Shown one piece after another: positions 18,175 to 27,560 of a stretch of DNA of 64,000 nt (its first letter is position 1; every line of letters starts with the position of its first letter). A program made the translations under genes and the position numbers. Where the stretch lies: contig CAVONB010000003.1 of NCBI GenBank assembly GCA_963697205.1, forward strand, positions 1 to 64,000. The letters are read 5' to 3'. The notes below the pieces were generated by a model. The model did not search any database. It saw nothing but the letters and a program-made list of their open reading frames with translations, and had not been told where the DNA came from. Source of the stretch: CAVONB01 sp963697205. Lineage in GTDB: Bacteria; Pseudomonadota; Alphaproteobacteria; Rhizobiales; Hyphomicrobiaceae.

Positions 18175-18217
18175 ACGATGGCGGCGGGCGTCGAGTGCGT
18201 CCGCCGCTATCGTTTTT
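18175..18217. terminator. Bidirectional rho-independent terminator
   Basis: A long GC-rich hairpin (arms AACGATGGCGGCGGGCG and CGTCCGCCGCTATCGTT) is followed by TTTTTT. It lies between the convergent outer-membrane protein gene and the MFS gene; the A-rich left foot could serve the other strand weakly. Confidence 0.75.
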
Positions 18218-18232
18218 TCCGGCGGGCTCGGT

Positions 18233-19690
18233 TCAGCGCTTTCTCAGCGGCTTGCTCTCGACGAGCGCGAGGCAAAGCATGCCGGCGAAGGCGCTGAGCG
18301 CGGCCAGGGCGTAGATGGACGCAAAGACTGCGCCGTCGAGCGCGGGCAGGGTGGGGCCGGCGGCGGCGGCGCCGCGCGCGCCGATCGTGACACCGATCTG
18401 GGCATGTGCAGCGGCGGCACCGAGCATGGCGATGCCGAGTGCGCTGCCGAGCGATCGGGAAAACTGGAGCACGCCGGTTGCCGCACCGAGATCCTTGAGC
18501 TCGACGGCGTTTTGTACGGATACGGTCGTGACGGGGAAGTTGGCGCCGAGGCCGGTGCCGATGAGGAGCAGCAAGTACTCGATATGGGTCAATGAGAGGT
18601 CGCCGGCCGAAAACGCCAAGCCGAACAGGCCCGCGGCTCCGGCGGCGATCCCGAGGACGGCGGTCAGGACGTAGCGTTTGACGTGCAACATCAGTCTGCC
18701 GACGATGAGCGAGCCCAGCACGGCGCCCGCCATGAACGGGATCAGGGCGAAGCCGGCCAGGGATGGCGTCAGCCGGTGCACGAGTTGCAGGTAGATCGGC
18801 AGGTAGACCGTCAACCCGGTGTAGGCGCCCATGACGAAGAAGGCGGCGAGCGTGGTGGCGGCCACGGTCCGGTTGGCCAGCACGCCGGGCGGGATCAGCG
18901 GCTCTTGCGCGCGGGCGAGCCGCAGCGCGAAGAGGCCGGACAGGACGACGGCGGCGGCGAGCATGGCAAGCGACTGCGGCGAGGTCCAGCCGGTGTGCGG
19001 GCCGCTCCAGGTCAGGGTCAGCATGATGGTCACGGTGGTGGCGACGGCCAGCACGGAGCCGACGATGTCGAGGCTGTGCTCGCGGCGCTGCCAGGCGAGG
19101 CGCTGCAGGGGACGGTTACAGATCGCGAGCGCGAGGACCCCCAAGGGCAGGTTGGCGAGAAAGATCAGCCGCCAGTGTAGATGCTCGGCGATGGCGCCGC
19201 CCATGACCGGGCCGGCGATGCTGGCGACGGCCCAGGCGCCGGAGATGTAGGCGGCGTAGCGGCCGCGCTCGGCGGGCGGCACGACGTCGCCGATGACGGT
19301 CATGGCGAGGACCAGCAGGCCGCCGCCGCCGAGGCCCTGGATGGCGCGCCCGGCGACAAGGGTCAGGATGTCTGGGGCGGCGGAGGAGACGACGGAGCCG
19401 AACAGGAAGGCGCCGATCGCCACGAACAGGGCAAAGCGGCGGCCACGCAGGTCGGAGAACTTGCCGTAGAGCGTGGTGACGGCCGTGGCGGTGACGAAAT
19501 AGGCCGACACGACCCACGACAGGAACGTCGTGTCGCCGAGGTCGGCGCCGATGATGGCAACGGCGGGCGCGACGCTGGCCTGGTCGACGGCGGCCAGAAG
19601 CATCGCCATCAGGACGCCGACGATCAGGCGGACACGCTGGCGCTCGGTCGCAGCCGGTCGTGTCTCGTCCTGCGACACGTTGACTTCCAT
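18233..19690 (-). CDS. MFS drug exporter, DHA2 (EmrB/QacA) family
   Basis: 485 residues from the ATG at 19690 (GAGGCAGGC ribosome-binding site). Fourteen predicted transmembrane segments as in the 14-TMS DHA2 family of proton-driven multidrug exporters. Motifs are LAAVDQASVAPAV in TM1 (D-x-x motif), YGKFSDLRGRRFAL (motif A, loop 2-3), GRAIQGLGGGGLLVL (motif B-like), and motif C (AGPVMGGAI) in TM5, the antiporter signature. It acts in the inner membrane. Substrate unknown. It is divergently transcribed from the channel gene at 19994; no regulator gene of TetR or MarR type is adjacent. Confidence 0.92.
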   Translation of the reverse strand: MEVNVSQDETRPAATERQRVRLIVGVLMAMLLAAVDQASVAPAVAIIGADLGDTTFLSWVVSAYFVTATAVTTLYGKFSDLRGRRFALFVAIGAFLFGSVVSSAAPDILTLVAGRAIQGLGGGGLLVLAMTVIGDVVPPAERGRYAAYISGAWAVASIAGPVMGGAIAEHLHWRLIFLANLPLGVLALAICNRPLQRLAWQRREHSLDIVGSVLAVATTVTIMLTLTWSGPHTGWTSPQSLAMLAAAVVLSGLFALRLARAQEPLIPPGVLANRTVAATTLAAFFVMGAYTGLTVYLPIYLQLVHRLTPSLAGFALIPFMAGAVLGSLIVGRLMLHVKRYVLTAVLGIAAGAAGLFGLAFSAGDLSLTHIEYLLLLIGTGLGANFPVTTVSVQNAVELKDLGAATGVLQFSRSLGSALGIAMLGAAAAHAQIGVTIGARGAAAAGPTLPALDGAVFASIYALAALSAFAGMLCLALVESKPLRKR

Positions 19691-19993
19691 GCCTGCCTCA
19701 TTGCCGGAGGGTCGCGCTCCGGGAGCACCGGTGCGTCGGGAGGGACACTCGGTGGCTGGTGGCGGCGGGTCAAGGGGCGGCATGTCATGGCTGGATTGCG
19801 TGGCTCCGCCGCGGCCGGCGGCGGTTTGTCCGCTTCGGTCCACAGGAGTGCGACTGGCCGGGAAGGCGTGACCTGGGCTAGATTGGCCGAGGTGCGCAAG
19901 CGTCAGAGGGGGGCGGCTTTGCGCGTCGTGCGACGTGGGCGGCAGCTATCGGCTGGCCGCGCCGCGTGCGTCGTGCGCTCCCAGGGGGACTTG
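19691..19993. other. Divergent promoter region between MFS and channel genes
   Basis: 303 bp with no recognisable coding region; the plus-strand frame is open throughout but its translation is low-complexity Gly/Arg/Ser. It must hold both divergent promoters. No clear inverted-repeat operator was seen. Confidence 0.5.
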
Positions 19994-22258
19994 ATGACCA
20001 CCAACATTTTGTGCCGCTGCATCGCGGTGTTGCTCGGTGCAATCTGGATGCTGGCCGGTAGCGCGGGGCGTCCCGCGTTCGGCCAGGAAAAGGCGGTCGC
20101 CGCGCAAGGGCCACCGCTGAGCGTTGCCGTATTTGTCGGATCGCGCACCGATGTCTGTCACGATCGCGGAGACGTCGCGGCCATCATGCGGCTGGCGACG
20201 GCCGAGCAGGACCGGATCAACCGCACGGGCGGTATCCATGGTCGCCCGCTTGCGCTGAAGTTCCTCGACGATCGCCGCGAGGAAGCGCCGATGATCGCCA
20301 ACGTGGCCACGGCGCTGGCCGATCCACAGCTTCTCGCCATGATCGGCCTGTCCAGCTCCAACCGGGCGGAAGCGGTGTTCAAGGCGCATGGGCCGGCCAT
20401 CGGCCGAAGCGACGTGCCGTTCCTGTCCGACATTTCGGTCAACAAGATCTTTGCCGCCTATCCCAACGTGTTCACGACGCGGTCCTCGCAGGAAGAAGAG
20501 CGGGTGCCGGTGACGGTGAGCTTCCTGAAGAGCCTGGGCTTCGAGCGGCCGGCCTTCCTTGGGCTGCAGGGCTCGGTCTTCTCGACCGCGCTGGGCGACG
20601 GACTGCAGGCGGCGCTGGGGGCGGGCGCGGTGGTCTCCGACAACCGGCTGGCGGTCAAGGACAACAAGCTCGACGCGGCGGCCGTCAATGCCGCGGTCGA
20701 AGACCTCAAGGTCAAGGGCGCCGACGTGGTCGTGGTCAGCATCGGCACGACGCGCACCGGCGCCGTCATGAAAGCGATGCGGGCGGCCGGGGCGACGCCG
20801 GCGATCTTCATGTCCGGGCGCATCGACGGGCTGCCCGAGGACGTCGCCTTCAGCTGGCCGAACGCGATCTATCAGCTTGCCTGGGATCGGCTGCCGGAGC
20901 TGGACAACGACCGCGTGCGCCAGCGCATCGCCCAGGATGCGCCGGAAGACTGGGTTTTCGAAGGCCGCAAGATCGCTGCGGCGCCGGGCTGGGCCACGGG
21001 CGAGTGCAAGGAGCGGACGGATACCGGGGTGCCCGATCCGCTGACCAGCGACAACATGCGCGCGATCGGCATCGGCGCGCAGTTTGCCGACATGGTGGGC
21101 CTGATCGCAGCTGCCGGGCGCAGCGCTGAGCGCAACGCCAACCTGCAGGTCCTGCGCACGCGCATCAGACAGCAACTGACCACGAGCTATGCGGCGGGAC
21201 GCGGCGCCTACAAGGGCCGCTTCGAGAACTGGTCGTTCGATCCCAAGTCGCGGGCCGCGGCGCGCACGCCGTTCGTCGTGATCCTGCCGCAAGGGCTGCG
21301 GCGCACGCAACTCGCGCCGGTGCAGTTCGTGCGCCTGCGCGACGGTAGCCTGAAGGAGATCGACACGCTTTACACCGACGTCGACCTGATCAAGGCGCAT
21401 CGCATCGACGACAACGAGAAGACGTTCTTCGCCGAATTCTACCTTTCGATGCGCAACAACCCGGGCGCTGACATCTCGCGGATCGACTTCGCCAACGCCT
21501 ATCTGGATCCGCGCACCAACGGGCGCCAGATCACGGTGGAGGCGGTGCACGACGGCAAGCCGAGCGCGGCCTATCCCAACGACATGAAGATCTACAAGGT
21601 GTCGGGTCGCTTCATTTTCGAGCCGGAATTGTCGAACTTTCCCTTCGACACGCAGCGGTTTTCGATCGACCTGCAACCCAAGCGCAGCGATGCGTCGTTC
21701 ATCGTGCAGCCGCCGCCGCCGGAGTTGCGCGACACGCAGTTCGTGACCGACGGCTGGGAGCCCAAGTCACAGTATGTCGGCTACGACGAGGACTTCGTAT
21801 CGGTAATCGACGCCTACACGCACGTCCCCAGCGTCGTGCCGTTCTACAAGGCGAGCTACGCCTGGACGATGAAGCGGCAGACGACCGACTACTATCTGCG
21901 CGTGGTGGTGCCGCTCGCGTTCATCCTGATCGTGGCCTACCTGTCGATCTTCATCCCGCTGTCGCACTTCGAGGCGATCGTGACGATCCAGGTGACCGCG
22001 CTTCTTTCGGCCGTTGCGCTCTATCTGTCGCTGCCCAAGCTCGATTCGGATACCGCGACGCTGTCGGACCGGCTGTTCGTGTTCGACTACATGATGGTGA
22101 GTGTGATGATCGCGATCTCGATCGTGCTGGTGAACCGGCGGGTCGCGGGGCGGACGTGGCTGAGGCGGGCGCTGCTCGCGCTGCACGTGTTCGGTATCCC
22201 GGTGCTGATCGCGGCGATGGGTTTTTATATCTTCGGCAAGCATATGGCCCAGCTCTGA
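19994..22258 (+). CDS. Pentameric ligand-gated ion channel with N-terminal periplasmic-binding domain
   Basis: 754 residues from the ATG at 19994, preceded by AGGGGGA. Signal peptide about 1-30 (FG/Q cleavage). Residues about 42-400 form a type I periplasmic-binding (LivJ-like, Peripla_BP_6) domain (LSVAVFVGSRTDVC, INRTGGIHGRPLALKF, MIGLSSSNRAEAV). Residues about 440-630 form a Cys-loop-receptor-type beta-sandwich, with the Pro-loop FPFDTQ at 549-554. Then come four transmembrane helices: TM1 634-656 (VVVPLAFI), TM2 660-680, TM3 690-713 and TM4 724-747. TM2 carries Glu660 at the -2' position, Thr at 2' and 6', and Leu671 at 9', as in cation-selective members such as GLIC and nicotinic receptors. 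Only two cysteines (55 and 338) remain in the mature chain. Expected: a homopentameric inner-membrane channel with a periplasmic sensor; ligand unknown, perhaps an amino acid or other small metabolite. Confidence 0.9.
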   Translation: MTTNILCRCIAVLLGAIWMLAGSAGRPAFGQEKAVAAQGPPLSVAVFVGSRTDVCHDRGDVAAIMRLATAEQDRINRTGGIHGRPLALKFLDDRREEAPMIANVATALADPQLLAMIGLSSSNRAEAVFKAHGPAIGRSDVPFLSDISVNKIFAAYPNVFTTRSSQEEERVPVTVSFLKSLGFERPAFLGLQGSVFSTALGDGLQAALGAGAVVSDNRLAVKDNKLDAAAVNAAVEDLKVKGADVVVVSIGTTRTGAVMKAMRAAGATPAIFMSGRIDGLPEDVAFSWPNAIYQLAWDRLPELDNDRVRQRIAQDAPEDWVFEGRKIAAAPGWATGECKERTDTGVPDPLTSDNMRAIGIGAQFADMVGLIAAAGRSAERNANLQVLRTRIRQQLTTSYAAGRGAYKGRFENWSFDPKSRAAARTPFVVILPQGLRRTQLAPVQFVRLRDGSLKEIDTLYTDVDLIKAHRIDDNEKTFFAEFYLSMRNNPGADISRIDFANAYLDPRTNGRQITVEAVHDGKPSAAYPNDMKIYKVSGRFIFEPELSNFPFDTQRFSIDLQPKRSDASFIVQPPPPELRDTQFVTDGWEPKSQYVGYDEDFVSVIDAYTHVPSVVPFYKASYAWTMKRQTTDYYLRVVVPLAFILIVAYLSIFIPLSHFEAIVTIQVTALLSAVALYLSLPKLDSDTATLSDRLFVFDYMMVSVMIAISIVLVNRRVAGRTWLRRALLALHVFGIPVLIAAMGFYIFGKHMAQL

Positions 22259-22460
22259 GGGGTGGCACCGGGGTTGCGGGCTGGCAGGACGAGGGATGGC
22301 GGGGCGCCAGCGGCCAATGTGGCGGCTGACGGGGCGCAGTCGCGCCCGACGGGGCGGCGCGTGCTGTCAGCGACACTCGTCGGGGTTGACCGGGACGCGC
22401 GGGGGCGCTTGTCTGGCGCACCGCCTGTCGAACCTATGTGACCTCGAAGAGCCTCGCACC

Positions 22461-24646
22461 ATGAGCCGTATCCCGGATTTCAGCACGATCGAACTTGCCT
22501 CGGCTGGGGCGGGAGGGGGCGCCGCCGCGGTGGGCGGGACGACAGGTGGGGAGGCGTGGCAGACGCCGGAGGGGATCGCAGTCAAGCCGGTCTACTCGGC
22601 GCGGGACACGGCCGGGCTCGATTTCCTCGACGGCTATCCGGGCATCGCGCCTTATCTGCGCGGGCCCTATCCGACGATGTACGTCACCCAGCCGTGGACG
22701 ATCCGCCAGTACGCGGGCTTCTCGACGGCGGAGGAGAGCAATGCGTTCTACCGGCGCAACATCGCAGCCGGGCAGAAGGGCTTGTCGGTCGCCTTCGACC
22801 TCGCCACGCACCGCGGCTACGACAGCGATCATGCGCGCGTGAAGGGCGACGTCGGCATGGCCGGGGTTGCGATCGATTCCATCTTCGACATGCGCACGCT
22901 GTTCGAGGGCATCGACCTTGGCCAGATGTCGGTGTCGATGACCATGAACGGCGCGGTGCTGCCGGTGCTGGCGCTGTTTATCGTGGCGGGCGAAGAGCAG
23001 GGCGTCGCACCCGCGACAAGCTTTCGGGGACCATCCAGAACGACATTCTCAAAGAGTTCATGGTTCGCAACACGTACATCTATCCGCCTTCACCCTCGAT
23101 GCGGATCATCTCCGACATCTTCGCGTACACCTCCGAGCGGATGCCGAAGTTCAACTCGATCTCGATTTCGGGCTACCACATGCAGGAGGCCGGGGCGACG
23201 GCGGACCTGGAGCTCGCCTACACGCTGGCCGACGGCGTGGAATATGCGCGCGCGGGCGTGGAGGCCGGGCTCGACATCGACAAGTTCGCGCCGCGGCTGT
23301 CGTTCTTCTGGGCGATCGGCATGAACTACTTCATGGAGGTCGCGAAGATGCGGGCTGCGCGCCTGTTGTGGGCGGGCCTCATAAAGCGCGGTTTTTCGCC
23401 GAATGACGATCGCTCGCTGTCGCTGAGGACGCACTGCCAGACGTCGGGCTGGTCGCTGACAGCGCAGGACGTGTTCAACAACGTGACGCGGACGGCGATC
23501 GAGGCAATGGCGGCGGCGCACGGGCACACGCAATCGCTGCACACCAACGCGCTCGACGAGGCGATCGCGCTGCCGACCGATTTTTCGGCGCGGATCGCGC
23601 GCAACACGCAGCTCTTCATCCAGCAGGAGACGGGGACGTGCCGCGTCGCCGATCCGTGGGGCGGCAGCCATTACGTGGAGCGGCTGACGTATGAGCTGGC
23701 GATGAAGGCCAAGGCGCATATCGACGAGGTGGAAGCGCTCGGCGGCATGGCGAAGGCGATCGCGGCGGGTATTCCGAAGATGCGCATCGAGGAGGCGGCG
23801 GCGCGGACGCAGGCGCGCATCGACTCCGGCCGGCAGACGATCGTCGGGGTCAACAAGCACCGCGTCGGCACCGAAGCCGAGATCGAGATTTTGAAGGTCG
23901 ACAACGCGAAGGTGCGCGAGCAGCAGACTCGCAAAGCTCGCGCGGCTCAAGGCGGAGCGCGATGCCGGCGCGGTGAAGACCGCGCTCGCTGCGCTGACGG
24001 ACGGGGCCAAGGGCCGTGGGAACCTGCTCGACCTCGCCGTCAGAGGCCGCGCGCGCCAAGGCGACGGTGGGCGAGATCTCGGACGCGCTGGAGGCCGTGT
24101 TCGGCCGGCATCGGGCCGAGATCCGCGCGGTCTCGGGTGTCTATCGCGCGGAGGCCGGCAGCATGAACGAAGGACGTCGCCAAAGTGATGGCGCTGGTGG
24201 AAGCGTTCGAGAAGAACGACGGGCGGCGGCCGCGCATCCTGATCGCGAAGATGGGCCAGGACGGGCACGACCGCGGGCAGAAGGTGATCGCATCGGCGTT
24301 CGCCGACCTCGGCTTCGACGTCGACATCGGGCCGTTGTTCTCGACGCCGGAGGAAGTCGCGCGGCAGGCGGTGGAAAACGACGTGCACGTCGTCGGCGCG
24401 TCCTCTCTGGCGGCCGGGCACCTGACGCTGGTGCCGGAGCTGAAGGCGGCGCTGGAGAAGGAAGGGCGCGGCGACATCATGATCGTGGTTGGCGGCGTGA
24501 TCCCGCCGGCCGACTACGCTGCGCTGTTCGCGGCCGGCGCCAAGGCCGTGTTCGGTCCGGGTACCAACATCCCCGAGGCGGCGGCCGATCTGATCGCCAA
24601 GCTCAACGAGGCGCTGGGCTATCGCGGCGTGGAAGCCGCGGAGTAG
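22461..24646 (+). CDS. scpA: Methylmalonyl-CoA mutase (about four frameshifts)
   Basis: Adenosylcobalamin-dependent isomerisation of (R)-methylmalonyl-CoA to succinyl-CoA, the last step of propionate, Val, Ile and odd-chain catabolism. From the ATG at 22461: MSRIPDFSTIEL, the substrate loop RGPYPTMYVTQPWTIRQYAG, AFDLATHRGYDSDH, VSMTMNGAV, then after a frame change near 23015 GTIQNDILKEFMVRNTYIYP. The C-terminal B12 domain has GQDGHDRGQKVI (His ligand in D-x-H-x-x-G) and VVGASSLAAGH. Frame changes lie near 23015, 23930, 24040 and 24170; the last three are each explained by one extra base. The joined length, about 720 residues, is normal for the single-chain large subunit. No small subunit or MeaB gene is next to it. 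Confidence 0.9.
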
Positions 24647-24713
24647 GGCGGCGCGCTTTTCGCAAATCCGACACACTGAGCGGGCAGGCAGGGGCCGGAA
24701 GGTCCTTGTCCGT

Positions 24714-25703
24714 ATGGCGGGATCGTGTTTGCGGAGGCCCGGTTCCGTGCAGGATGGAGAGTTGCCAGAGCGTCGCGTCGCGGCCGGGCCGGCGGCGAGC
24801 GATCGGCCGGGGATTTCCGAGGTTGCCGCGCCCCGCCCGTCGGCTGCGCGGACGTGGGCGCCGCTCGCCCGCTTCATTGCGGTAGAAGTGCGGATCGGGC
24901 GGTGGGCGGAGGCGACGGGGCCGCGCACGTTCGTCTACGAGTTCGTGCGCTTCGGCATCAAGCAGGGCTGGGCGTGCCTGTTCGGCGGGCTGATGCTGGC
25001 GCTGTTGGTGGGGACGCATCTTTTCTATCCGCGCGACGCGTGGCTTCAGCGCTACGACTTCCTGGTCATCGCCGCTATCGCGATCCAGGCCGGCATGCTC
25101 GCTTTCAAGCTGGAGACGCTGGAGGAAGCCAAGGTCATCTTGGTGTTTCACGTCGTCGGCACGATGATGGAGATCTTCAAGACGGCGGTCGGATCCTGGA
25201 TCTATCCGGAGGAGAGCGTGCTCAGGATCGCCGGTGTGCCGCTGTTCTCCGGCTTCATGTATGCCGCGGTGGGCAGCTATCTGGCGCGCGTCTGGCGTTT
25301 GTTCGACTTCGCGTTCACGCGGCACCCGCCGCTTTGGGCGCTGGGACTGCTGGCGGCGGCGATCTACGTCAACTTTTTCACGCACCATTACACGGTCGAT
25401 GTGAGGGGGGGCCTGTTCGCGGCGGCGGCGGTGCTGTTCGGGCCGGCGTGGGTGCATTACCGCATCTGGCGCGTTCACCGGCGGATGCCGCTCCTGCTCG
25501 GTCTCGTCCTGGTCGCGCTGTTCATCTGGTTTGCGGAGAACCTGGGCACCTTCGCGCGGGCCTGGATCTACCCGGACCAGAAGAGCAGCTGGGCGCTCGT
25601 GTCGCCGGCCAAGCTCGGGGCCTGGTTCCTGTTGATGATCATTTCCTATGCGCTGGTCGCGGCCGTGCAAAAGGTGAGGGCCTTGCCGCCAGGCGCCCGC
25701 TGA
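24714..25703 (+). CDS. DUF817 family integral membrane protein
   Basis: 329 codons from the ATG at 24714. The first ~70 residues are Ala/Arg/Pro-rich and may be untranslated or a cytoplasmic tail. The remainder has about eight hydrophobic helices and the conserved blocks of DUF817: FKTAVGSWIYPEE, VPLFSGFMYAAVGSY, YVNFFTHHYTVDVR, FIWFAENLGTFARAWIYP and WFLLMIISYALV. The many conserved aromatic, His and Glu residues in or near membrane segments suggest an enzyme or transporter, but no function is established for the family. It begins 68 bp after scpA on the same strand, without a clear terminator between them. Confidence 0.85.
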   Translation: MAGSCLRRPGSVQDGELPERRVAAGPAASDRPGISEVAAPRPSAARTWAPLARFIAVEVRIGRWAEATGPRTFVYEFVRFGIKQGWACLFGGLMLALLVGTHLFYPRDAWLQRYDFLVIAAIAIQAGMLAFKLETLEEAKVILVFHVVGTMMEIFKTAVGSWIYPEESVLRIAGVPLFSGFMYAAVGSYLARVWRLFDFAFTRHPPLWALGLLAAAIYVNFFTHHYTVDVRGGLFAAAAVLFGPAWVHYRIWRVHRRMPLLLGLVLVALFIWFAENLGTFARAWIYPDQKSSWALVSPAKLGAWFLLMIISYALVAAVQKVRALPPGAR

Positions 25704-25802
25704 GTCGGTAGGCTTCGGCGGGGTCGAGGGCCGGACTTGACAGCCCGCGCGGCGGAGCCGCTAGATCACGTCAAATCGTGATCCGGTTCCGGGAGGTCCG
25801 CC

Positions 25803-26798
25803 ATGTCGCTTTCATCCTTCGGCTATGTGGGCATCCGCTCCGACAAGCTCGACGACTGGGCGAGTTTCGGACCCGATTTTCTCGGGCTGGAGCTGGTCGA
25901 ACGAACAGCCTCGTCGCTGAAGTTCCGCATGGACGACCGCAAGCAGCGGATCGTGGTTTCGCGCGAGGAACTGCCGCCCCATGTGCTGGGCTGGGAGGTG
26001 GAGAGCGAGGCCGCGCTCGATCAGCTCGCCGGCCGTCTTGAGGCCGCCAAGGTGCAGGTTGCCCGCGTGCCGCGTGCGGAGGCGGACATGCGCGGGGTGG
26101 CGAGCGGCATTCGCTTCGCCGATCCGGCCGGCACGCCGCTCGAGGCGTTCTGCGGGGCGGAGATCGCGGACACGCCATTCGCGTCGCCGCGCAAGATCGT
26201 CGGATTCCGCACGGGCACGCTCGGCATGGGGCATGCGGTTCTGCACGTGAAGAGCATCGACGACGTGCAGTGGTTCTATCAGGACGTTCTCGGCTTCCGC
26301 TTGAGCGATTACACGCTGTCGCCGTTCAAGGCGTTTTTCTTCCACATCAATCCGCGTCACCATTCGCTGGCGATGATTGAGACGGGAAAGACGGGTATTC
26401 ATCACCTGATGATGGAGCTCTACAGCATGGATGACGTCGGGCAGACCTACGATCGTGCGATGGCCGAGCCGGGCCGGATCGGGACGAGCCTCGGCCGGCA
26501 CACCAACGATCGGATGATGTCGTTTTATGCCAACACGCCGTCGGACTTCCTGATGGAGTACGGCTGGGGCGGCCTGACGATCGACGAGGCGACGTGGCAG
26601 CCGTTCGAGATGAAATATGGCCCCAGCCTGTGGGGGCATGACCGCACATGGGTGTCGCCGGAGGTGCTTGCCGAGGCGCGCAAGCTGAGGGCGAAAGCAG
26701 CGGCGGACGGCATCCGCGAGCCAGTGCAGGTGGTCGATGGGAATTTCGAGATCGGCGTCGGGCATTGCGCCTGGTGGGACGGTCTCAAGAAGAACTAA
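25803..26798 (+). CDS. Extradiol dioxygenase-like VOC family protein
   Basis: 331 residues from the ATG at 25803, with GGGAGG ten bases upstream. Two vicinal-oxygen-chelate modules are arranged as in type I extradiol (BphC-like) dioxygenases that open catechol rings meta to the hydroxyls. The C-terminal module has the 2-His-1-Glu iron site: His144 in GMGHAVLHV, His200/201 in GIHHLMMEL and Glu252 in FLMEYGWGG. Active-site neighbours Asn/His/Tyr-type residues (HTNDRMMSFYA, EYGW) are also present. Probable substrate: a catechol-type intermediate; not determinable. A cupin gene follows 51 bp downstream with its own strong ribosome-binding site, suggesting a two-gene operon. Confidence 0.88.
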   Translation: MSLSSFGYVGIRSDKLDDWASFGPDFLGLELVERTASSLKFRMDDRKQRIVVSREELPPHVLGWEVESEAALDQLAGRLEAAKVQVARVPRAEADMRGVASGIRFADPAGTPLEAFCGAEIADTPFASPRKIVGFRTGTLGMGHAVLHVKSIDDVQWFYQDVLGFRLSDYTLSPFKAFFFHINPRHHSLAMIETGKTGIHHLMMELYSMDDVGQTYDRAMAEPGRIGTSLGRHTNDRMMSFYANTPSDFLMEYGWGGLTIDEATWQPFEMKYGPSLWGHDRTWVSPEVLAEARKLRAKAAADGIREPVQVVDGNFEIGVGHCAWWDGLKKN

Positions 26799-26849
26799 CG
26801 ACGGCGGCCGGACCAGGTCCGCCGCAGTGGATCTCAGGAGGAAACACGC

Positions 26850-27191
26850 ATGTCGCTGAAGCTCGTTGAGAAGACCCGCCAGACCGCGTCCGATCGCAAG
26901 GTCGCGGTGCCGACGCTGGAGCACGAGAACGAGGATACCGTCGTGTGGCGGTTCAAGCTGCGGCCCGGCGAGCAGACCGGCTGGCACCGGCACGAGAACG
27001 ACTACCTGACCGTGCAATTGTCGCATGGGCGGCTGCATCTGGACTTCGCGGACGGCAGCGCGATGGACATCGACTACAAGCCGGGCGCCACGCGCTATAT
27101 CGAGGCGCCGGTGGAGCACAACGCGTATAACGCTGGTGACGTCGACATCGAGGTGCTCGAGATCGAGTACAAGACGCGGCGTAAGGGGTGA
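26850..27191 (+). CDS. Small cupin-domain protein
   Basis: 113 residues from the ATG at 26850 with a near-perfect AGGAGG site. One conserved beta-barrel cupin: motif 1 is seen as GEQTGWHRHENDYLTVQL (G-x5-H-x-H-x3-x-x) and motif 2 as GATRYIEAPVEHNAYN. His residues of WHRH and EHN plus Glu could bind a metal. Small stand-alone cupins are often isomerases, dioxygenase helpers or sensors of small ligands. Its neighbour is an extradiol-type dioxygenase, so a shared aromatic or phenolic pathway is likely, but the reaction is unknown. Confidence 0.85.
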   Translation: MSLKLVEKTRQTASDRKVAVPTLEHENEDTVVWRFKLRPGEQTGWHRHENDYLTVQLSHGRLHLDFADGSAMDIDYKPGATRYIEAPVEHNAYNAGDVDIEVLEIEYKTRRKG

Positions 27192-27560
27192 GACTGCCGG
27201 CTGGGGCTCTTTCGCAACCTGTTGACGCAGCATCCTTTATTCGTCCAGCGAAAGTGGTTACACGCTGCCATCGGGTAGGGTAGTGTGGTCGGTGAAGGCG
27301 CTGGTGCCGGCTTGGTTCCACCTCAGCGACGGTTGAGGGGGTTGGCTGTGCGCGGTGCGTTGTCGTGGCTCAAGGATAGCGCGAGGGCCCGGATCCAGAT
27401 CGGAACCGCTCTTTGCGGGGGCAGGTCCTTGTGCGGGACCGGTTGTGCGGGACCGGTGATGGCCTGAAATCATGGCCGAATGTCACGGTCCAATGTCACG
27501 GCCGATGCCACGGCCCGACGTCGCCGGTGAGCGGCAGCGTCGTAAACAGGGACGAGGTGC
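27192..27560. other. Gene-free region before phospholipid-type genes
   Basis: 369 bp with no supported gene, tRNA or strong hairpin. It should contain the promoter for the three genes starting at 27561. Confidence 0.5.

Noticed and set aside
19181..19993. In-frame upstream extension of the channel ORF (270 codons)
   Set aside because: Low-complexity Gly/Asp/Arg translation opposite the MFS gene. The ATG at 19994 has a strong Shine-Dalgarno and starts a signal peptide.
23090..24928. Long minus-strand ORF (612 codons) opposite scpA
   Set aside because: High-GC antisense shadow, Arg/His-rich, overlapping unmistakable mutase homology on the plus strand.
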